From: Micromonospora parathelypteridis
GTDB taxonomy: Bacteria > Actinomycetota > Actinomycetes > Mycobacteriales > Micromonosporaceae
DNA: 64,000 bases
Reading direction: 5' to 3'
NCBI RefSeq assembly: GCF_014201145.1
Contig: NZ_JACHDP010000001.1
Span: 6,448,001-6,512,000, forward strand
Below the pieces are notes generated by a model that was given only the letters and a program-made list of their open reading frames with translations, did no database searches and was not told the DNA's origin. Below are positions 7,958-16,224 of the stretch, piece after piece. The position numbers and the translations under genes are program-made. The first letter of the stretch is position 1, and each line of letters starts with the position of its first letter.

Positions 7958-8626
7958 ATGCCGACCAGTTTGATCACCCCGGTGGAGGACCGGAAACGCC
8001 TGGCGCGCCGGCTCGCCGGCAGCGGGCGGGGTTTCGCCGAGCAGTACGGCTTCCGGGTGACCAACAACCCGGCGAGCCTGTTCCAGGTGCTGTACCTGGC
8101 AGTGCTGCTGGCCCGCCGCGGCGACTTCCGGCGGGCGTTGGACGGGGCGCGTGGGGTGCGCGACGAGGGGTGGGACAGCGCCGCCCGACTGGCCAATTCA
8201 CTGCATGAGGACCGGGTGCGGGTGCTGCGCGCCAGCGGTCAGCGCGGTGACGTGGACGCGTTGGCCGACGTGTTGGGTGATCTGGCTCGGGTGGTGGTCG
8301 AGCGGTACCGGGGCGATCTGCGCCGGTTGCGGGCGGTGGCGCATCACGACCCGGGCCGGGAGCGGGCGCTCCTCGCTCAGCTTCCCGGCGTGGACGATCA
8401 GGTCGTCGACCTGTTCCTCCGCGAGGCGCAGGCGCTGTGGCGGGAGGTGGCCCCGGTCGCCGACCGGCGGGCGTTGGCGGCCGCCCGTCGGCTCGGGCTG
8501 GGCAGGTCCGCGGACGACCTGGCCGGTCTGGCCAGCGGCGAGTCGGAGCAGCTGGCCTGGCTGGTGGGGGCGTTGGCGCGGGTCGACCTGGAACACCGGT
8601 ACGCGGAGGTGACCGGTCGACCGTGA
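7958..8626 (+). CDS. HhH-GPD/endonuclease III-like helical protein, probably lacking catalytic Lys
   Basis: 222 residues from ATG 7958. All-helical. A LLAQLPGVDDQVVDLFLRE segment (around residues 128-146) matches the helix-hairpin-helix position LPGV of the endonuclease III superfamily, and the N-terminal part (NPASLFQVLYLAVLLAR) fits the helical barrel. In active glycosylases a Lys follows the LPGVG turn; here it is Asp-Asp-Gln, and there is no iron-sulfur Cys cluster. A non-catalytic or divergent DNA-binding role is therefore likely. Annotation pipelines often call such proteins endonuclease; I consider that unproven. Confidence 0.6.
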   Translation: MPTSLITPVEDRKRLARRLAGSGRGFAEQYGFRVTNNPASLFQVLYLAVLLARRGDFRRALDGARGVRDEGWDSAARLANSLHEDRVRVLRASGQRGDVDALADVLGDLARVVVERYRGDLRRLRAVAHHDPGRERALLAQLPGVDDQVVDLFLREAQALWREVAPVADRRALAAARRLGLGRSADDLAGLASGESEQLAWLVGALARVDLEHRYAEVTGRP

Positions 8627-8939
8627 CGTGCCCTGGCCCACACTTCGCCAAATTCTGACCAAACGGAGGATGTTCTGTCGTATGGTTGGACCCGGCAGTG
8701 CTGGCCGCTCGGTTCGAGCGGACATCCACCGCCTGGTGACCGCGACCGGTTCGGACGCGGTTCACCGCCTGGGCAGGTTTGCGTGGCGCCCTAGGTCGCG
8801 GTTCGTGACCAGGGGCGCCCGCCTGTCCCGGCGTTTCTTCGGCTCCGCCCCGTGTCGCCCCCAGGGCAGGCGCCGACCCCAACCGCACCGCCGCCGCTCA
8901 ACGCGCGCCAGCCCGGCCGCTCAGCGCCACGCCAGCCGC
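8627..8939. other. 313-bp spacer between convergent genes
   Basis: No supported gene. It contains a weak hairpin (GGCGCCCT at 8785-8792 against AGGGGCGCC at 8811-8819) that could terminate the convergent transcripts. Otherwise nothing recognisable. Confidence 0.4.
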
Positions 8940-9608
8940 TCAGCGCGCCAGCCCAGCCAGCAGGTTCACGGTCACGGCGATGATGAAGGCCCCGAACAGG
9001 TACGACACCATCGAGTGCCGCAGCACCGTGCGACGCATCTCGTTGCTGGTCAGGTCAGTGTCCGAGACCTGGAACGTCGTGCCGATGGTGAACGCGACGT
9101 ACGCGAAGTCGGAGTAGCGCGGCGGTTCGGGCGAGTGGAAGTTCACCCCGCCGTCCGGGCCGGTGTAGTAGATCCGGGCGTACCGGGCGGCGAACACGGT
9201 GTGCACCACGAACCAGGAGAGCACCACGCTGAGGACGCCCAGGCCGCTGTGCGCTTCGCGGTCGAGGCCGGGTGGCGCGTTCTGCGCGCTGGCCACGACC
9301 AGTCCGACGGCCAACAGGCTGGCCAGGCAGGCGACGAGCAGCAGGGCGTCCCGTACCGCCCGGTTCGGGTCCTCGTGGACGGCCAGCCGGGCGGTCCGCT
9401 CGGCGTCCATCGGCCAGAGCTTGTGCCAGACCAGCGCGAGCCAGCTCAGCGCGCCCACGTCCCAGCCGGCCAGGGCGGCGAGCGGCAGTGGCAGCAGCAA
9501 CGCGAAGAGGCCGAAGGCGATGACGCCGACCACCGCCACCACGGCGATCTGCATCGCGGCCGGGAATCGCATGTCCGGTGGCCGGGATGGTCGGCCCGTG
9601 CGGGTCAT
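8940..9608 (-). CDS. DUF1345 family membrane protein
   Basis: 222 residues, ATG at 9608. Predicted multi-pass integral membrane protein with about five hydrophobic segments: two near the N-terminus (IAVVAVVGVIAFGLFALLLP and a second), LLLVACLASLLAVGLVVA, GVLSVVLSWFVVHTVFAARYA, and the C-terminal LFGAFIIAVTVNLLAGLA. The signature YSDFAYVAFTIGTTFQVSDTD is diagnostic of DUF1345. Function unknown for the family. The upstream DUF2795 gene is on the same strand 42 bp away, so they may be co-transcribed. In-frame ATGs downstream offer alternative starts. Confidence 0.85.
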   Translation of the reverse strand: MTRTGRPSRPPDMRFPAAMQIAVVAVVGVIAFGLFALLLPLPLAALAGWDVGALSWLALVWHKLWPMDAERTARLAVHEDPNRAVRDALLLVACLASLLAVGLVVASAQNAPPGLDREAHSGLGVLSVVLSWFVVHTVFAARYARIYYTGPDGGVNFHSPEPPRYSDFAYVAFTIGTTFQVSDTDLTSNEMRRTVLRHSMVSYLFGAFIIAVTVNLLAGLAR

Positions 9609-9650
9609 CCGCGGCGCCCGTGCGTCCGGGCTGTGGCCGCCACCGCCGGG

Positions 9651-9923
9651 TCAGATGCCGCGCAGATGCTGCGAGACCCGATTGTGCTTCTTGTCCCGGG
9701 CCTGCTCGGCTCGCTGGGCGGGGCCCACCTCGGGCGCTGCCTCGATGCCGGCCGATCGGGCCACTTCGGTGCCGTTGGCGTAGTCGACCGGCGGCAGGGC
9801 GCGCAACGCCTTCAGGACGTCCGGCGGGGCGCCTTCCCGTTCGGCCTCGCGGACCACGTCGTTCTTCTCGGCCGGGTAGTCCAGGCTCGACAGGTACTGC
9901 AGGACGTCGGCGTAGCTCGCCAT
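9651..9923 (-). CDS. DUF2795 domain protein
   Basis: 90 residues, ATG at 9923. The N-terminal ~55 residues form the DUF2795 helical domain: VLQYLSSLDYPAEKNDVVREA, then GAPPDVLKALRALPPVDY with the typical final Tyr. The C-terminal 30 residues are charged and probably disordered. DUF2795 proteins are small soluble actinobacterial proteins without a known biochemical activity. It starts a possible two-gene unit with DUF1345 and is divergent from the DUF2267 gene at 10082. Confidence 0.88.
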   Translation of the reverse strand: MASYADVLQYLSSLDYPAEKNDVVREAEREGAPPDVLKALRALPPVDYANGTEVARSAGIEAAPEVGPAQRAEQARDKKHNRVSQHLRGI

Positions 9924-10081
9924 GGCATGGGCTCCCTCGGGGCATCGATGTGGTCACGACCGGCGGCGGTTACCCGCCCCCCGGCCGGTCACGCCCGCCC
10001 GGGCGGAGGAATCCCGGCGCCGTTTCCACCCGGCCGCCGCGGGTACCCGCAGGCGCCGACGCGAGCCCAAGGGAGTACGCG

Positions 10082-10492
10082 ATGAACTACGACACCTTCA
10101 TCGACCAGGTTTCTCAGCGCACTGCGACGTCCTCCGAGCGGGCGGTCGAGCTGACCCGGGCCGTGTTGGAGACGTTCGCCGAGCGGCTGACCGGCGGTGA
10201 GGTCCTGGACCTGGCGGCCCAACTGCCCCAGCCGTTGCAGTTGGTGCTCAAACCGAGCCCGAGCACCGAGCAGGCGGACCGGTTCGGGGCGGCCGAGTTC
10301 GTCGCCCGGGTCGCGTTGCGCGCACAGGTGGAGGAGCCTGCCGCTCGCGACGCCGCACAGGCGGTTTTCACCACTTTGCGGGAGGCGATCACCGGCGGTG
10401 AGTTCGATGATGTGGTCACTCAACTGCCGCGTGACTATCGGGGCCTGGTGGAGCAGGCGATGGCCCCGGGAGCGACGCTGCGCCGCGCCTGA
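10082..10492 (+). CDS. DUF2267 domain protein
   Basis: 136 residues from ATG 10082 (AAGGGAG upstream at 10070-10076). Consists of two repeated helical halves, each with the family pattern: ELTRAVLETFAERLTGGEVLDLAAQLP and AVFTTLREAITGGEFDDVVTQLPRDY. This internal duplication is the DUF2267 signature. Soluble, of unknown function; often found near stress genes. A second DUF2267 domain occurs at 31769 in fusion with another domain. Confidence 0.9.
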   Translation: MNYDTFIDQVSQRTATSSERAVELTRAVLETFAERLTGGEVLDLAAQLPQPLQLVLKPSPSTEQADRFGAAEFVARVALRAQVEEPAARDAAQAVFTTLREAITGGEFDDVVTQLPRDYRGLVEQAMAPGATLRRA

Positions 10493-10550
10493 CCCGGCCT
10501 CTTCCCGGGGCGCGCACAGCGGTTGATCAGGGCAACCATCGATGTCCCGC

Positions 10551-10580
10551 TTGGCATGGCGATTCGGCCTGGCCTAACCT
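10551..10580 (+). promoter_or_regulatory. Promoter of the riboswitch-terC transcript
   Basis: TTGGCA (10551-10556) and TAACCT (10575-10580) are separated by 18 bp, placing transcription start near 10587, immediately 5' of the predicted aptamer. Confidence 0.6.
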
Positions 10581-10585
10581 TGTCG

Positions 10586-10686
10586 TGCGAGGGGAGTACT
10601 TCCCACGAACCATTCCGGTCAGTACGGCGCGCCCGGCGCGCCTCGGGTGGTTGCCCATCAGGTGATGGGTGAAGGAGACCTCGAAC
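10586..10686 (+). ncRNA. yybP-ykoY family (Mn2+) riboswitch
   Basis: The conserved aptamer elements appear in the right order: GGGGAGTA (10591-10598), then CGGTCAGTACGG (10616-10627), a GC-rich hairpin (GGCGCGCCCGGCGCGCC), a second hairpin, and the 3' closing strand GGTGAAGGAGACCTCG. The gene downstream is a TerC-family transporter, the commonest target of this riboswitch class. The closing strand contains the Shine-Dalgarno GAAGGAG, so control of translation initiation is likely. In this family Mn2+ binding turns the gene on. Structure not computed. Confidence 0.75.
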
Positions 10687-11736
10687 ATGACGGTGTTCGA
10701 GGAGACCCCAATGAGCGAAGTGTCGTACCTGTCCGCCGCCAGTGACCTGTCGTCGGTGGGCACGCCCACGCTGTGGGCCGTGACCATCGTCGGCGTCATC
10801 CTGCTGCTGGTGCTTGATTTCCTGGTCACGCGCCGCCCGCACGAGGTGTCCATGCGGGAGGCGATCGGCTGGTCGGCGTTCTACATCGCGCTGCCGCTCG
10901 CGTTCGGCGGTTGGATCTGGTCCCGCTACGGCTCCGAGCAGGGCGTGCAGTACCTGACCGGTTACCTGGTGGAGAAGTCCCTCTCCGTCGACAACCTCTT
11001 CGTCTTCATGTTGCTGCTGGCCGCGTTCGCGGTGCCGGCCGTGCTCGCCCAGCGGGTGCTGCTCTACGGCATCGCCGGCGCGCTGGTGCTGCGTGCCGTC
11101 TTCATCGCCCTCGGCGCGGCGGCGTTGCAGACTCTCGACTTCGCCTTCCTGCTCTTCGCGATCATCCTCATCGCCACGGCGGTGAAGCTGCTGCGTGATG
11201 CCATGTCCGGGCATCAGCAGGAAGTCGACATCAACAAGATGCGCTCGGTGAAACTGCTGCGCAAGATCATGCCGGTGGTCGACGACTACCACGGCACCAA
11301 GATGACGGTCCGGCAGGGCGCGAAGCGGGCACTCACGCCGTTCGCCCTGGTGGTGGTCGCAGTGCTGGCCACCGACATCGTCTTCGCGGTCGACTCGGTG
11401 CCGGCCGTCTACGGCATCACCGAGGACCCGTACCTGGTCTTCGCCACCAACGCGTTCGCCCTGCTCGGCCTGCGGGCGCTCTACTTCGTCCTGCACGCGG
11501 CGCTGAGCCGGCTGGTGCACCTCAGCTACGGCCTGGCCATCATCCTGGCGTTCATCGGCCTCAAGCTCGGTCTGCACTGGGCGCACGGCATCTGGGACAA
11601 CGTGCCGCAGATCCCCACCCTGGCCTCGCTCGGCGTGATCATCGGTGTGCTGGTGGTGGTCACCCTGACCAGCCTGCGCGCCACCCGGGGCGGCGACGTG
11701 CCCGAGGAGCGTGAGGTCGTCACGGAGCGGCACTGA
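10687..11736 (+). CDS. TerC family integral membrane protein (Mn2+-linked exporter)
   Basis: 349 residues from ATG 10687, which follows the riboswitch-embedded GAAGGAG; a second candidate ATG at 10711 has its own GAGGAG and gives a 341-residue product. About nine membrane segments. Family motifs are DFLVTRRPHEVSMREA, the acidic SVDNLFVFMLL in the middle, and ATDIVFAVDSVPAVYGIT. Alx/TerC proteins protect against Mn2+ excess, some by metal loading of exported enzymes. The riboswitch upstream supports Mn2+ responsiveness. Monocistronic, followed by an unrelated oxidoreductase. Confidence 0.9.
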   Translation: MTVFEETPMSEVSYLSAASDLSSVGTPTLWAVTIVGVILLLVLDFLVTRRPHEVSMREAIGWSAFYIALPLAFGGWIWSRYGSEQGVQYLTGYLVEKSLSVDNLFVFMLLLAAFAVPAVLAQRVLLYGIAGALVLRAVFIALGAAALQTLDFAFLLFAIILIATAVKLLRDAMSGHQQEVDINKMRSVKLLRKIMPVVDDYHGTKMTVRQGAKRALTPFALVVVAVLATDIVFAVDSVPAVYGITEDPYLVFATNAFALLGLRALYFVLHAALSRLVHLSYGLAIILAFIGLKLGLHWAHGIWDNVPQIPTLASLGVIIGVLVVVTLTSLRATRGGDVPEEREVVTERH

Positions 11737-11807
11737 CCGCGCCGGGACGACAAGGAGGTACGCCGGAAAGCTCCCGGCCCGGCCGACGCGGGTGGTACGA
11801 CTGTGCA

Positions 11808-12407
11808 ATGGGAATCGTGTCACCGGGCTTTCAGGGTCGGCCCCGAACACAGGAGCCGGCCCTGCCACCCGGTCAATACCTGACCGAGGACTTCCCGGTG
11901 CTCTCGGCCGGCCCGACGCCCCGGGTGTCACTGGACACCTGGGAGTTCGTCATCGCCGCCGAGAACGGCAGCGAGCACCGGTGGTCGTGGCAGGAGCTGA
12001 TGGCCCTGCCGCAGGAGACACCCCTGGTGGACATCCACTGCGTCACCCGCTGGTCCAAGCTCGGCACCACCTGGCAGGGCGTCTCACTGGACACCCTGCT
12101 CGCCAACGTCGACACGGGAGCGCACTTCGCGCTCGCGTACTCCTACGGCGGGTACACCACCAACCTGCCGCTGGACGACCTGCGCGGCGGCCGGGCCTGG
12201 GTGGTGCACACCTTCGACGGCGCGCCGCTGCACGCCGAGCACGGCGGGCCGGCGCGGCTGCTGGTGCCGCACCTGTACTTCTGGAAGTCCGCCAAGTGGG
12301 TGCGCGGCCTCCGGCTCAAGACGATGGACGAGCCGGGGTTCTGGGAGACCGCCGGCTACCACGACTACGGCGACCCGTGGCGCGAACAGCGGTACCAGGG
12401 TGACTGA
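11808..12407 (+). CDS. Sulfite oxidase-like molybdopterin-dependent oxidoreductase
   Basis: 199 residues. The molybdopterin fold of the SUOX/MsrP family is recognisable: a Mo-ligating Cys (C78) in LVDIHCVTRWSKLGTTWQGV, then AYSYGGYTTNLPLDDL, GGPARLLVPHLYFWKSAKWV and a final W-G-Y/E-type tail. No Tat signal or membrane anchor, so it is cytosolic, unlike periplasmic MsrP. It overlaps by 8 nt with a flavin reductase gene, which suggests the reductase delivers electrons to the Mo centre. Substrate could be a sulfoxide, sulfite or another oxo compound; this cannot be chosen from sequence. Confidence 0.85.
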   Translation: MGIVSPGFQGRPRTQEPALPPGQYLTEDFPVLSAGPTPRVSLDTWEFVIAAENGSEHRWSWQELMALPQETPLVDIHCVTRWSKLGTTWQGVSLDTLLANVDTGAHFALAYSYGGYTTNLPLDDLRGGRAWVVHTFDGAPLHAEHGGPARLLVPHLYFWKSAKWVRGLRLKTMDEPGFWETAGYHDYGDPWREQRYQGD

Positions 12408-13179
12408 GCGCGCCGTGGCGACGAGCAGTCCGCCCCGGACGGCCAACCGGTGGCAGGTCGGCCGGCTGGTGGAGCGCCGGGTGGAGACGCCGACCGCGCA
12501 GACCCTGGTGCTGGAGGTGCCGGACTGGCCGGGGCACCTGCCCGGGCAGCACGTCGACCTGCGGCTGACCGCCCCGGACGGTTACCAGGCGGCCCGCTCG
12601 TACTCCATTGCCGGGCCTGTCGTGAACGGCCCGGGCGGCCCGCGCATCGAGGTGACCGTCCAGCGCGTGCACGACGGCGAGGTGTCCCCGTACCTCATCG
12701 ATGTCTTTGGTGACGGCGACCCGGTGGAGGTCCGCGGGCCGCTCGGTGGGTGGTTCATCTGGCGGCCGGAGGAGACCGCGCCGGTGCAGTTGGTCGCCGG
12801 TGGCTCCGGCATCGTGCCGCTGATGGCGATGATCCGGGCCCGGCGGGCCACCGGCAGCAAGGCGCCGTTCCGGCTGATCTACTCGGTACGCACCCCGGGC
12901 GACGTGATCTACGCCGATGAGCTGCGCCGCCGGGTCCGCGACGACTTCGGCCTGGACATCGCGTACGTCTACACGCGCGAGGCACCCGAGGGTTGGCGCG
13001 GCGAGCCACACCGCATCGGGCTTGCCGATGTCAACACGCACGGCTGGCCACCGGACCTGGAACCGCTCACCTACGTCTGCGGCCCGACCGCGTTCGTGGA
13101 GACCGTGGCCGACCTGCTGGTGGGGTGGGGCCACCCGTCGCGGCGGGTCAAGACCGAACGCTTCGGCCCCACCGGCTGA
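12400..13179 (+). CDS. Ferredoxin-NADP reductase-like flavoprotein
   Basis: 259 residues from GTG 12400, overlapping the Mo-enzyme. FAD-binding barrel with RSYSIAG (residues ~67-73), then NAD(P)-binding domain with GGSGIVPLMAM and CGPTAFVE, ending ERFGPTG. It lacks any 2Fe-2S ferredoxin domain, so it must hand electrons to a separate partner. Gene overlap makes the upstream sulfite-oxidase-like enzyme the obvious candidate acceptor. Cytosolic. Confidence 0.88.
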   Translation: MTERAVATSSPPRTANRWQVGRLVERRVETPTAQTLVLEVPDWPGHLPGQHVDLRLTAPDGYQAARSYSIAGPVVNGPGGPRIEVTVQRVHDGEVSPYLIDVFGDGDPVEVRGPLGGWFIWRPEETAPVQLVAGGSGIVPLMAMIRARRATGSKAPFRLIYSVRTPGDVIYADELRRRVRDDFGLDIAYVYTREAPEGWRGEPHRIGLADVNTHGWPPDLEPLTYVCGPTAFVETVADLLVGWGHPSRRVKTERFGPTG

Positions 13180-13214
13180 CCGCCCGCTCGCTCACGCAAG
13201 GTCGAGGAGATCCA

Positions 13215-13508
13215 ATGACCGAGATGTCGTACCTGGACGGCAACATGCTCGACGGCCCGATGCGCGAGCTGTTCACCGTCGACCTGAGCACCGCGATGGG
13301 TCGCTGCGAAAACTGTGGGATGACCGGCTCGATGGCCAGCCTGCACGTCTACTCGCACGCGCCCGGCCTCGTCGCCCGCTGCCCGTCCTGCGAAGAGGTG
13401 ATGGTGCGACTGGTCCGTGGGCCCGACCGGGCCTGGCTGGACATGCGCGGCACCACCTACCTGCAGGTGCCGATGCCGATGGAGCAAACGTTCCCCGGCC
13501 CGCTCTGA
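13215..13508 (+). CDS. DUF6510-type zinc-ribbon protein
   Basis: 97 residues from ATG 13215 (GAGGAG upstream). Four cysteines in two knuckles, CENCG and CPSCE, separated by ~24 residues, form a zinc ribbon; the N-terminal motif YLDGNMLDGPMRELFTVD and the C-terminal MRGTTYLQVPMP match the small actinobacterial DUF6510 family. It sits 35 bp after the flavin reductase on the same strand and is probably co-transcribed. Such proteins commonly accompany this Mo-oxidoreductase/reductase pair, so an accessory role is plausible but untested. Confidence 0.8.
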   Translation: MTEMSYLDGNMLDGPMRELFTVDLSTAMGRCENCGMTGSMASLHVYSHAPGLVARCPSCEEVMVRLVRGPDRAWLDMRGTTYLQVPMPMEQTFPGPL

Positions 13509-13548
13509 CGGATCGGTCGGTGCTGCCCGGCTGAGGCAGACTGGCCGG

Positions 13549-13968
13549 ATGTGCACCGGTCGATGGCGTGACTCGCCCCTCGCGGTCCGGCTGGTCGTGT
13601 CGGTCGCCGTGCTGGTCTTCGCCTACGGCGGCCTGGTGCATGTCGTCCAGTTGCTCCTGCCCCAGTTCGGGCCGCAGCTCGCCCTGCCCGGGTGGCTCAC
13701 GGTCTACTTCGTTTCGCTGACGCTGTGGGACCCGCTGGCGGCGCTGCTCCTGGCGGCTCGCCGGGTGGAGGGCCTGGCGCTGGGCTGCGTCGTGCTGACG
13801 ACGGACGCGGCCGCCAACTGGTACGCCAACTACATGCTGGACGCGGCGGTCGGCGTCACCCCGGGTCGGATCGGGCAGGCGGTCATCACCGCCCTCGCCG
13901 TCGCCCTCGTCGCACTCACCCCGTGGTTGGCACCATGGTTCGCCCGGTCCAAGATCCAGTGCGGCTGA
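13549..13968 (+). CDS. Small four-TM membrane protein, unknown function
   Basis: 139 residues from ATG 13549. Four hydrophobic segments: LVVSVAVLVFAYGGLVHVVQLL, LTVYFVSLTLWDPLAALLLAA, LALGCVVLTTDAAANWYANYML, and GQAVITALAVALVALTPWLAPWF. No catalytic motif. It is 40 bp after DUF6510 but has no Shine-Dalgarno; whether it belongs to that unit is open. Confidence 0.65.
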   Translation: MCTGRWRDSPLAVRLVVSVAVLVFAYGGLVHVVQLLLPQFGPQLALPGWLTVYFVSLTLWDPLAALLLAARRVEGLALGCVVLTTDAAANWYANYMLDAAVGVTPGRIGQAVITALAVALVALTPWLAPWFARSKIQCG

Positions 13969-14490
13969 GTCAGCCCGGTGGTGGCGAGACGATGGTGCGA
14001 CGGAACGGGGTCCAGCCGACGAACCGCGCGAACATCGCCTGCGGTCCGGGCGCCTCGTCGGGGTTGAGCCGGTAGAGGTCCCGGGTGGCTCCGTCGATGG
14101 CGGCGCCGGTACGACGGCCTACTGCGCGGTGCCGACGAGTAGCCACCGTCGGACGGGGATCTCCAGGAGAACCCGCTCGCTTCCTGGCTCGACAGGCGCA
14201 CTGACGTCCCAGCCGCCGTACAACCCGGCGCACCAACGGTGTGGACCCACACTGACCCACCCCTCCGGCAAGACCCACTCCAGTTCGCCGACATTGCGGT
14301 ATCCGAGGTGGTTGACACACCAACCTCGGCGAAGTGGTGTCGATCATTCGACCGACCGCCCCAACCATTCCACTGAGACCGCCCCGAATATGCCACCGCG
14401 AACGCCCCGAACCTGCCTTCGCGACCGCCTGCGGTGCCGGCCGACGTCTCGTCGCCGGCCGGCACCGCACTCCCGGGGAAGCCGATCAGG
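13969..14490. other. 522-bp gene-free region with a possible gene remnant
   Basis: Between convergent genes. It holds a palindromic repeat (14272-14345). On the minus strand the last ~45 codons of one frame (about 13970-14110) read like real protein, including DLYRLNPDEAPGPQAMFARF and VGWTPFRRTIV, but no start or upstream domain supports a gene, so I list it as a possible decayed gene end only. Confidence 0.35.
14272..14345. repeat. Palindromic dispersed repeat, copy C
   Basis: 74 bp; left part GACCCACTCCAGTTCGCCGA followed by CATTGCGGTATCC, right end TGGTGTCGATC. Nearly the reverse complement of copy B outside the centre. Confidence 0.78.
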
Positions 14491-15240
14491 TCAGAGCTGG
14501 TTTCCGCCACCGTCGACGAAGATCTCGGCGCCGGTCATGAAGCTGCTCTCGTCGGAGGCGAGGAACAGCGCCGCGTTGGCGATCTCCTCCGGCTGGCCCA
14601 TCCGGCCCATCGGCACGCCGGAGGCGAGCATCTGCACCAGCGCGGGTGCCTCCTCCGGGGTGGCGGCCAGCCCGGTGATGCCCGGCGTCTCGGTCGAGCC
14701 CGGAATGAGGGTGTTGACCCGGATCCTGCGGCCGGTCAGCTCGGCGGCCCAGGTGCGACCGAACGAGCGGATGGCGGCCTTGGAGGCGGCGTAGACCCCG
14801 AACGCGGGGGTGCCCTTGGTCGCTGCGGTCGAGCCGGACAGGATGACCGAAGCGCCGTCGTTCAGCACCGGCAGGGCCTTCTGCACGGTGAACAGCGTGC
14901 CCCGGACGTTGCGGTCGAAGGTGTACGTGTAGTGCTCCAGGCTGATGCCGCCCAGGGCTGCGAACTCTCCTCCGCCAGCGTTGGTGAACAGCACGTCCAG
15001 ACCGGCGCCGCGAGCGGCGATCGCATCGAAGACGTGGTCGAGGTCGTCGAGGTCGCTCACGTCGCTGCGGATCCCCGTGGCATTCGGGCCGATGGCGGTG
15101 ACGGCGTCGTCCAGCTGCTGCTGACGGCGGCCGGTGACGAAGACGTGGGCGCCTTCGGCTGCGAAGCGGCGGGCAGCGGCCAAGCCGATACCGGTGGTGC
15201 CACCGGTGACGAGGGCGGTCTTGCCGTTGAGCTGTGCCAT
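14491..15240 (-). CDS. Short-chain dehydrogenase/reductase
   Basis: 249 residues. ATG at 15240 with AAGGAG upstream is preferred to the longer frame that starts at 15351. Classical SDR: cofactor loop TGGTTGIG (residues 12-19), FVTGRR, NAGGG in the middle, catalytic Ser in VILSGSTAA and Y-x3-K in VYAASKAA, late PG-STET loop, C-terminal FMTGAEIFVDGGGNQL. The Arg after the second strand (TGRR) suggests NADPH. Substrate unknown. The F420-type oxidoreductase 50 bp upstream is on the same strand, so the two are likely co-transcribed under the TetR regulator. Confidence 0.92.
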   Translation of the reverse strand: MAQLNGKTALVTGGTTGIGLAAARRFAAEGAHVFVTGRRQQQLDDAVTAIGPNATGIRSDVSDLDDLDHVFDAIAARGAGLDVLFTNAGGGEFAALGGISLEHYTYTFDRNVRGTLFTVQKALPVLNDGASVILSGSTAATKGTPAFGVYAASKAAIRSFGRTWAAELTGRRIRVNTLIPGSTETPGITGLAATPEEAPALVQMLASGVPMGRMGQPEEIANAALFLASDESSFMTGAEIFVDGGGNQL

Positions 15241-15290
15241 GAGTCGTACTCCTTGAACTTGATGGTTGGGGTTGGGGTTTGGCACGCGGG

Positions 15291-16202
15291 CTATTCGGTG
15301 CCCGGTGTGCGGGGGGTGAAGCGGGGTAGCAGCGTGGCGAGTTCGCGCCACTGCTGCCGCGGCAGGTCCGCGCCGGCGTCGGGCCGCAGGACGTGCAGGG
15401 TGACGTGGTCGGCGCCCGCGTCCAGGTGAGCCTGGATACGGTCGGCGACGTCGTCGAGGTCTCCCCAGGCGACGAGGGCGTCGATGAGCCGGTCACTGCC
15501 GCCCGGGACCAGGTCGTCCTCGCCGTAGCCGAGGCGGGCCAGGTTGGAGCGGTAGGCGGGGAAACCGATGAACGTTCCGATGCCGTCCCGGGCGGCCGCC
15601 CGCGCCCGGCTCGGATCACGATCGAGGACGACCGCCAGGTGCGGAGCGATGAGTGGGGCTTCGCCCACGCGCGCCCGTTGCACCGCCGAGTACTCGGGAG
15701 TCACGAGGAACGGGTGCCAACCGGAGGTACGCGCGGTGGCCAGGTCGACCATCTTCGGACCCAGCGCGCCGAGGAGGCGCCGGTCGGTCGGGATCGGGTG
15801 GGGTGCGGCGTCGAGGCCGTCGAGGAAGCGACGCATCGAGACGGTCGGCTTGCCGTAATCCTGCCCGGCGTTGGCGGCGGAATGGGCATTGCTGACGCCG
15901 AGGCCCAGGACGGCCCGGGGGCCGTACGCCGAATCCAGCGCGGCCCAGCGGCTCCCCAGCGTGCTCGGGTCCTGACCCCACATCGACAGCACGCCCAGGG
16001 CGACGGTGGCGCGTGGTGCGGCGACGAGCAGGTGCTCGACGTCGTCCAGCGCTCCCGGGCCGTCGAGGCCCGGGATCCAGAGGGCGGGAAAGCCGAGCTG
16101 GTCCAGCTCGGCGGCGGCCTCCCGGACCTCGGGGCGGGCTGCCCCGCGCAGCTCCATGCTCCAGATTCCGACCGTGCCGAGCGTGCGCTTCATGTTGTTC
16201 AT
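15291..16202 (-). CDS. LLM-class F420-dependent oxidoreductase (TIGR03620-like)
   Basis: 303 residues; ATG 16202 has GGAGGGAG upstream. Luciferase-like TIM barrel with N-terminal GTVGIWSMELRGAARPEVREA, LWIPG, ATVALGVLSMWGQDP, AVLGLGVSN, and C-terminal DRIQAHLDAGADHVTLHVL. These fit the actinobacterial subgroup predicted to use coenzyme F420. Substrate unknown. It is divergent from a TetR regulator with two matching operators between them, so it and the downstream SDR probably form the TetR regulon. Confidence 0.88.
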   Translation of the reverse strand: MNNMKRTLGTVGIWSMELRGAARPEVREAAAELDQLGFPALWIPGLDGPGALDDVEHLLVAAPRATVALGVLSMWGQDPSTLGSRWAALDSAYGPRAVLGLGVSNAHSAANAGQDYGKPTVSMRRFLDGLDAAPHPIPTDRRLLGALGPKMVDLATARTSGWHPFLVTPEYSAVQRARVGEAPLIAPHLAVVLDRDPSRARAAARDGIGTFIGFPAYRSNLARLGYGEDDLVPGGSDRLIDALVAWGDLDDVADRIQAHLDAGADHVTLHVLRPDAGADLPRQQWRELATLLPRFTPRTPGTE

Positions 16203-16224
16203 GGCGACTCCCTCCGACCTTCTG

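Noticed and set aside
8628..10085. 485-codon plus-strand frame over DUF1345/DUF2795
   Set aside because: Shadow of two well-supported minus-strand genes.
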